DNA from: Bradyrhizobium sp. Ai1a-2
GTDB taxonomy: Bacteria; Pseudomonadota; Alphaproteobacteria; Rhizobiales; Xanthobacteraceae
Direction: 5' to 3'
Assembly (NCBI RefSeq): GCF_000426245.1
Contig: NZ_AUEZ01000010.1
Coordinates: 1-64,000, forward strand
Length of the DNA stretch: 64,000 nucleotides
Of the stretch, positions 60,747-64,000 are shown piece after piece; position 1 is the stretch's first letter; every line of letters begins with the position of its first letter. The notes under the pieces are model-generated. The model was not told the DNA's origin. It searched no databases and saw nothing but the letters and a program-made list of their open reading frames with translations. Position numbers and translations under genes: made by a program.

Positions 60747-62654
60747 ATGAACATTCGCAAGAGCCGCTATCACGAGGTCCATGCCCGCTCGCTGGCTGAT
60801 CCTGATGGTTTCTGGGGCGAGGCGGCGCAGGAGATCGATTGGATCGAACCGGCCAAGAAGATTTTCGATCCCTCGATCGGCACCTATGGGCGCTGGTTCA
60901 CCGGCGCCGTCGTCAACACCTGCTACAACGCGCTTGACCGCCACGTCGCGGGCGGCCGCGCCGACCAGGTCGCACTGATCCACGATTCCCCGCTTACCGG
61001 CAGCGTCACGAAATTCACCTATGCCGAGCTTCTGAAGGAAGTGCAGACGCTCGCCGCAGTCATGCAGGATTTCGGCGTGGTGAAGGGCGACCGCGTCATC
61101 CTCTATATGCCGATGGTGCCCGAAGCGGTCGTGGCGATGCTGGCCTGCGCGCGGATCGGCGCGGTGCACAGCGTGGTGTTCGGCGGCTTTGCCGCAAAGG
61201 AGCTGGCCAGCCGTATCGACGACGCCAAGCCGAAGCTGATCTTCTCGGCGAGCTGCGGCATCGAGCCCGGCCGCATCGTGCAGTACAAGCCGCTGCTCGA
61301 CGAGGCGATCAGGCTTGCGAGCGCCAAGCCGCAAGGCTGCATCATCCTGCAGCGCCCGCAGCAGGGTTGCGAGCTCACCGCGGGCCGCGATCACGACTGG
61401 GAGGGCCTGCGCCGCGCCGCGCTCGATGCCGGCAAGGCCGCGCCTTGCGTCCCGGTGCTCGCGACGGACCCGCTCTACATCCTCTACACCTCGGGTACGA
61501 CGGGAATCCCGAAGGGCGTCGTGCGCGACAATGGCGGGCATCTCGTCGCGCTGAAATGGTCGATGTTCAACCTCTATGGCGTCAAGCCGGGCGAGGTCTG
61601 GTGGTGCGGCTCCGACATCGGCTGGGTGGTCGGCCACAGCTACATCGTGTACGGCCCGCTGTTACATGGCGTGACCTCGATCATGTATGAAGGCAAACCG
61701 GTCGGCACACCCGATGCCGGCGCGTTCTGGCGAGTGATCTCCGAGCACAAGGCGGTCGCGTTCTTCACCGCGCCGACGGCATTCCGTGCCATCCGCAAGG
61801 AGGATCCGGAAGGCAAGTTCATCCGGCAATACGATCTCGCAAATTTCCGCACGCTCTTCCTCGCCGGCGAGCGCGCCGATCCGCCGACGGTGGAGTGGGC
61901 GGAAGCACAATTGAAGGTGCCAGTGGTCGACCATTGGTGGCAGACCGAGACCGGTTGGTGCATTGCCGGCAATCCGGTGGGGCTTGGCATGCTGCCGGTC
62001 AAGCACGGCTCGCCGACGGTGCCGATGCCGGGCTATCGGGTCGATGTGGTCGACGAAGCCGCAAGGCCGGTGCCCGCGGGCACCATGGGTTCGATCGTGA
62101 TCAAGCTGCCGATGCCGCCCGCCTGCCTGCCGACGTTGTGGGAGCAGGATGAGCGCTTCAAGGAAGCCTACCTCTCCGAATTCCCCGGCTATTACAAGAC
62201 CTCGGACGCCGGCTACAAGGATGAGGACGGCTACATCTGGGTAATGGGGCGCACCGACGACATCATCAATGTCGCCGGCCACCGGCTCTCCACCGGCGGC
62301 ATGGAGGAGATCCTGGCCGCGCATCCCGATGTCGCCGAATGTGCTGTGCTCGGCGTCAGGGATGCGATCAAGGGTGAAGTGCCCTGCGGCCTCCTGGTGC
62401 TGAAGGCCGGCGTCAGCCGCCCGCCCGTCGAGATCGAGAAGGAGATTGTCGCGCTGGTGCGCGAAAAGCTTGGGCCGGTCGCTGCTTTCAAGCTCGCCAT
62501 CACCGTCGGCCGCCTGCCGAAGACGCGCTCCGGGAAGATCCTCCGCGGCACCATCAAGAAGATCGCCGACGGCGAAACATGGACCATGCCGGCCACGATC
62601 GAGGACCCCAAGGTCCTCGACGAGATCGGTGACGCGCTGAAGGGAAGGGTGTAA
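60747..62654 (+). CDS. prpE: Propionyl-CoA synthetase
   Basis: 635 codons, the usual PrpE length. AMP-forming ligase motifs: YTSGTTGIPKGVVRDNGGHL (P-loop), WWCGSDIGWVVGHSYIVYGP, WWQTETGWCIAGNPV, RTDDIINVAGHRLSTGGMEE and the acetylatable-Lys site KTRSGKILRGTIKK. The ACAS N-terminal domain (residues ~1-60, YHEVHARSLADPDGFWGEAA then DWIEPAKKIFD) is present. It activates propionate to propionyl-CoA; related acyl-CoA synthetases in the ACS group are the alternative. GGGAGG precedes the ATG. Confidence 0.93.
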   Translation: MNIRKSRYHEVHARSLADPDGFWGEAAQEIDWIEPAKKIFDPSIGTYGRWFTGAVVNTCYNALDRHVAGGRADQVALIHDSPLTGSVTKFTYAELLKEVQTLAAVMQDFGVVKGDRVILYMPMVPEAVVAMLACARIGAVHSVVFGGFAAKELASRIDDAKPKLIFSASCGIEPGRIVQYKPLLDEAIRLASAKPQGCIILQRPQQGCELTAGRDHDWEGLRRAALDAGKAAPCVPVLATDPLYILYTSGTTGIPKGVVRDNGGHLVALKWSMFNLYGVKPGEVWWCGSDIGWVVGHSYIVYGPLLHGVTSIMYEGKPVGTPDAGAFWRVISEHKAVAFFTAPTAFRAIRKEDPEGKFIRQYDLANFRTLFLAGERADPPTVEWAEAQLKVPVVDHWWQTETGWCIAGNPVGLGMLPVKHGSPTVPMPGYRVDVVDEAARPVPAGTMGSIVIKLPMPPACLPTLWEQDERFKEAYLSEFPGYYKTSDAGYKDEDGYIWVMGRTDDIINVAGHRLSTGGMEEILAAHPDVAECAVLGVRDAIKGEVPCGLLVLKAGVSRPPVEIEKEIVALVREKLGPVAAFKLAITVGRLPKTRSGKILRGTIKKIADGETWTMPATIEDPKVLDEIGDALKGRV

Positions 62655-62661
62655 TGCGGGT

Positions 62662-62761
62662 GTCGTTCCGGGGTGCGTCGAAGACGCGAGCTACGATGTG
62701 CAATGCACATCGGAGAACCTCGAGATTCCGCGTTCGATGCTAACGCATCGCCCCGGAATGA
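62662..62761. repeat. Imperfect inverted repeat (GTCATTCCGGGG family)
   Basis: GTCGTTCCGGGG at 62662-62673 pairs with CCCCGGAATGAC at 62750-62761 apart from one mismatch. Related to 44544-44584. Located 3' of prpE. Confidence 0.75.
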
Positions 62762-62870
62762 CTGCGTTCAATTCTGAGACTCGCCCCGCGATAGCCAGGC
62801 AGGATGCCTTGATTTCGATGGATTGCCGGGGCAAATCGCGGCGATAACGACACGAACGAACGGACGGCTT

Positions 62871-63140
62871 ATGCGACGTAACTCAACGCGATTCCCCATC
62901 GCACTCCTGCTGATTGCGCCGCTGCTCGTCGGCTGCCTCGAACGGAGAACGGCGCCGCTGGCCGATGCCGCGAGCGACGACGATGCGTTCTGCCGCGCCA
63001 ACAACGTCCAGCAGGGCTCGCCCGAATATGTCGCCTGCCGCAAGGATCGCGACGTCCAGCGGCAGCAGGCCGATGCGCGCGCCGACCGCCGCCAGCGCAA
63101 TCTTGGCGAATTCATGCTGAACAATCCGGTGAGGCCATGA
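62871..63140 (+). CDS. Small lipoprotein, about 89 aa
   Basis: ATG 62871 (earlier in-frame ATG 62823 rejected). N-terminus FPIALLLIAPLLVGC is a lipoprotein signal with lipobox LVGC. The rest (DAFCRANNVQQGSPEYVACR, RQQADARADRRQRNLGEFML) has two further Cys and a helical Arg/Gln-rich tail. Unrecognised; similar small lipoproteins are common in Bradyrhizobium. It is 16 bases before the next gene. Confidence 0.75.
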   Translation: MRRNSTRFPIALLLIAPLLVGCLERRTAPLADAASDDDAFCRANNVQQGSPEYVACRKDRDVQRQQADARADRRQRNLGEFMLNNPVRP

Positions 63141-63156
63141 GCCAGGGAGGAACGTC

Positions 63157-63363
63157 ATGAACGAAGACGTCTTCAACGAAAGCCTGCGCCGATTCCTGAA
63201 GCGCGTCGGAATCACCTCGCAGCGCGAGATCGAGAAAGCCGTACGCGACGCCATCGAAGCCGGCAGCCTCAAGGGCAATGATAAGCTGACTGCGAAAATG
63301 ACGCTGACGATCGACGCCGTCGGACTGAAACACGAAGTGACGGAAGAAATCGCGCTCGGATGA
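63157..63363 (+). CDS. DUF6494-type small protein
   Basis: 68 codons with GGAGG eight bases upstream. NEDVFNESLRRFLKRVGITS, QREIEKAVRDAIEAGSLKGN and LTIDAVGLKHEVTEEIALG match the family pattern. The first half is helical and the second beta. Function unknown. Likely co-transcribed with the lipoprotein gene. Confidence 0.8.
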   Translation: MNEDVFNESLRRFLKRVGITSQREIEKAVRDAIEAGSLKGNDKLTAKMTLTIDAVGLKHEVTEEIALG

Positions 63364-63477
63364 AGCCAGCGAGCAGCTATTGATGGCTGCTCGAGGTGAG
63401 GCAGTTGAAATCGAGCAGAGCCTATGCGAGTCTCACGCTTTGTGAATTGATATTGTTTTGGCCTTTAAACTACGGCG

Positions 63478-63897
63478 ATGAGCGTGGAAATCGAGTTTCC
63501 GCTTGAATTCTTGGTGGCCGGAACCCCCGTTTCCTTATCTGCCAAGCGCCGGGAGTCAGTGGATCAGTGGAAGGCGCGCGTTATTGACGCGACGCGAGCG
63601 ATCCTGCCAGAGGGGCATTTCGCGACGGAAGGCCCGGTCGCGGCAACATTGTTCTATTTCCCGGCTGCCGAGATGGCCGGTGATATCGATAACATTGTCA
63701 AGCCTGTGCTTGATGCATTGGGTAAGCACATTTATGTGGATGATCGGCAGGTTCATCGGGTTCTGGTTCAGAAGTTCGAACCTGGAAACGTCTTCGGATT
63801 TGGGACTCCTAGTCCGACCCTGCAGGACGCGCTAAATAGAACAAAGCCTATCCTATATGTTCGGTTGTCGAACGATCCATTCGAGGATCTGACATGA
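63478..63897 (+). CDS. RusA-family Holliday-junction resolvase
   Basis: 139 codons. FLVAGTPVSLSAKRRESVDQ, VAATLFYFPAAEMAGDIDNI and VKPVLDALGKHIYVDDRQVH cover the RusA catalytic acidic cluster (GDIDN, DALxxxxYxDDRQV). RusA is a dimeric endonuclease cutting cruciform DNA. It is usually of prophage or mobile-element origin. It overlaps the downstream gene by ATGA, so the two form an operon. Confidence 0.9.
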   Translation: MSVEIEFPLEFLVAGTPVSLSAKRRESVDQWKARVIDATRAILPEGHFATEGPVAATLFYFPAAEMAGDIDNIVKPVLDALGKHIYVDDRQVHRVLVQKFEPGNVFGFGTPSPTLQDALNRTKPILYVRLSNDPFEDLT

Positions 63898-64000
63898 CGA
63901 GTGTCCCTGGAAGCAGCGAAGCCGAAGTGATCGAAAGTCTTCTGCCCCGCTATCAGGCGGAGGGATTTGACGTCTATATAAATCCGTCCCCATCAATTCT
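63894..64000 (+). CDS. Unknown gene coupled to rusA, runs off the window
   Basis: Starts ATG 63894 within the rusA stop. The visible 35 codons include EAEVIESLLPRYQAEGFDVY then INPSPSI. The tone (charged helix then 'GFDVYINPSP') is reminiscent of the start of restriction-endonuclease-like proteins found beside RusA genes, but too little is visible to name it. Confidence 0.55.
   Translation, partial: MTSVPGSSEAEVIESLLPRYQAEGFDVYINPSPSI

Overview
The window looks like the chromosome of a Bradyrhizobium-type alphaproteobacterium. This is inferred from the high-GC coding with strong third-position bias, the set of TRAP, TAXI and Bug-type solute uptake genes, and several families of short intergenic palindromes typical of that group. 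It has no rRNA operon, no convincing intact tRNA and no CRISPR array.

Layout. (1) 1-9540 is an accessory, visibly lower-GC and decaying region. An IS5-type transposase relic has been hit by two different IS66 elements; the second is complete with its three genes, 8-bp target duplication and terminal repeats. Next come the maturase genes of a His-Xaa-Ser (Hxs) peptide locus (intact hxsC, 5'-truncated hxsB), abutting a divergent two-gene module of a TIR-domain protein and a SLOG-like nucleotide-sensor protein. Behind it lie a small ORF, short direct repeats, a tRNA-like remnant, a small plasmid-type protein and two dead rve-transposase fragments. (2) 9550-12890 is a small housekeeping or stress cluster: CBS-domain protein, YbaK-like deacylase, LysR regulator and an exported Asp-nucleophile alpha/beta hydrolase. 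(3) 13130-29370 is a dedicated type I secretion and c-di-GMP locus. It has a HlyD-type membrane fusion protein, a ~2,700-residue adhesin (15 VCBS repeats, two CBM2-like modules, a His-rich tandem repeat), an EAL protein overlapping the adhesin's 3' end, a PAS-GGDEF diguanylate cyclase, and two ABC half-transporters whose ATPase motifs are both degenerate. (4) 29890-64000 is ordinary metabolic and transport chromosome: a sugar-type binding protein, alpha/beta hydrolases, a lipoprotein, a murein transglycosylase, a serine hydrolase, a three-gene TRAP system, an AEC carrier, aldo/keto reductase, thioesterase, NUDIX CoA pyrophosphatase, two Bug-family binding proteins, a TAXI-TRAP system, an SDR, a CPA1 antiporter and propionyl-CoA synthetase. 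A RusA nuclease gene then overlaps a gene that leaves the window.

How they work together. The best-supported functional unit is region 3: fusion protein and adhesin are translationally coupled, and the c-di-GMP synthesis and breakdown genes sit inside the cluster, so surface display of the adhesin is probably c-di-GMP controlled. The TIR/SLOG pair (ATGA overlap) has the architecture of a nucleotide-signal immune module and is the best candidate for an undescribed system. The Hxs locus next to it appears to be a broken remnant.

Dispersed repeats are frequent. One palindromic family carries, at 32847-32947, a 101-bp MITE-like insertion with inverted ends flanked by a TA duplication.
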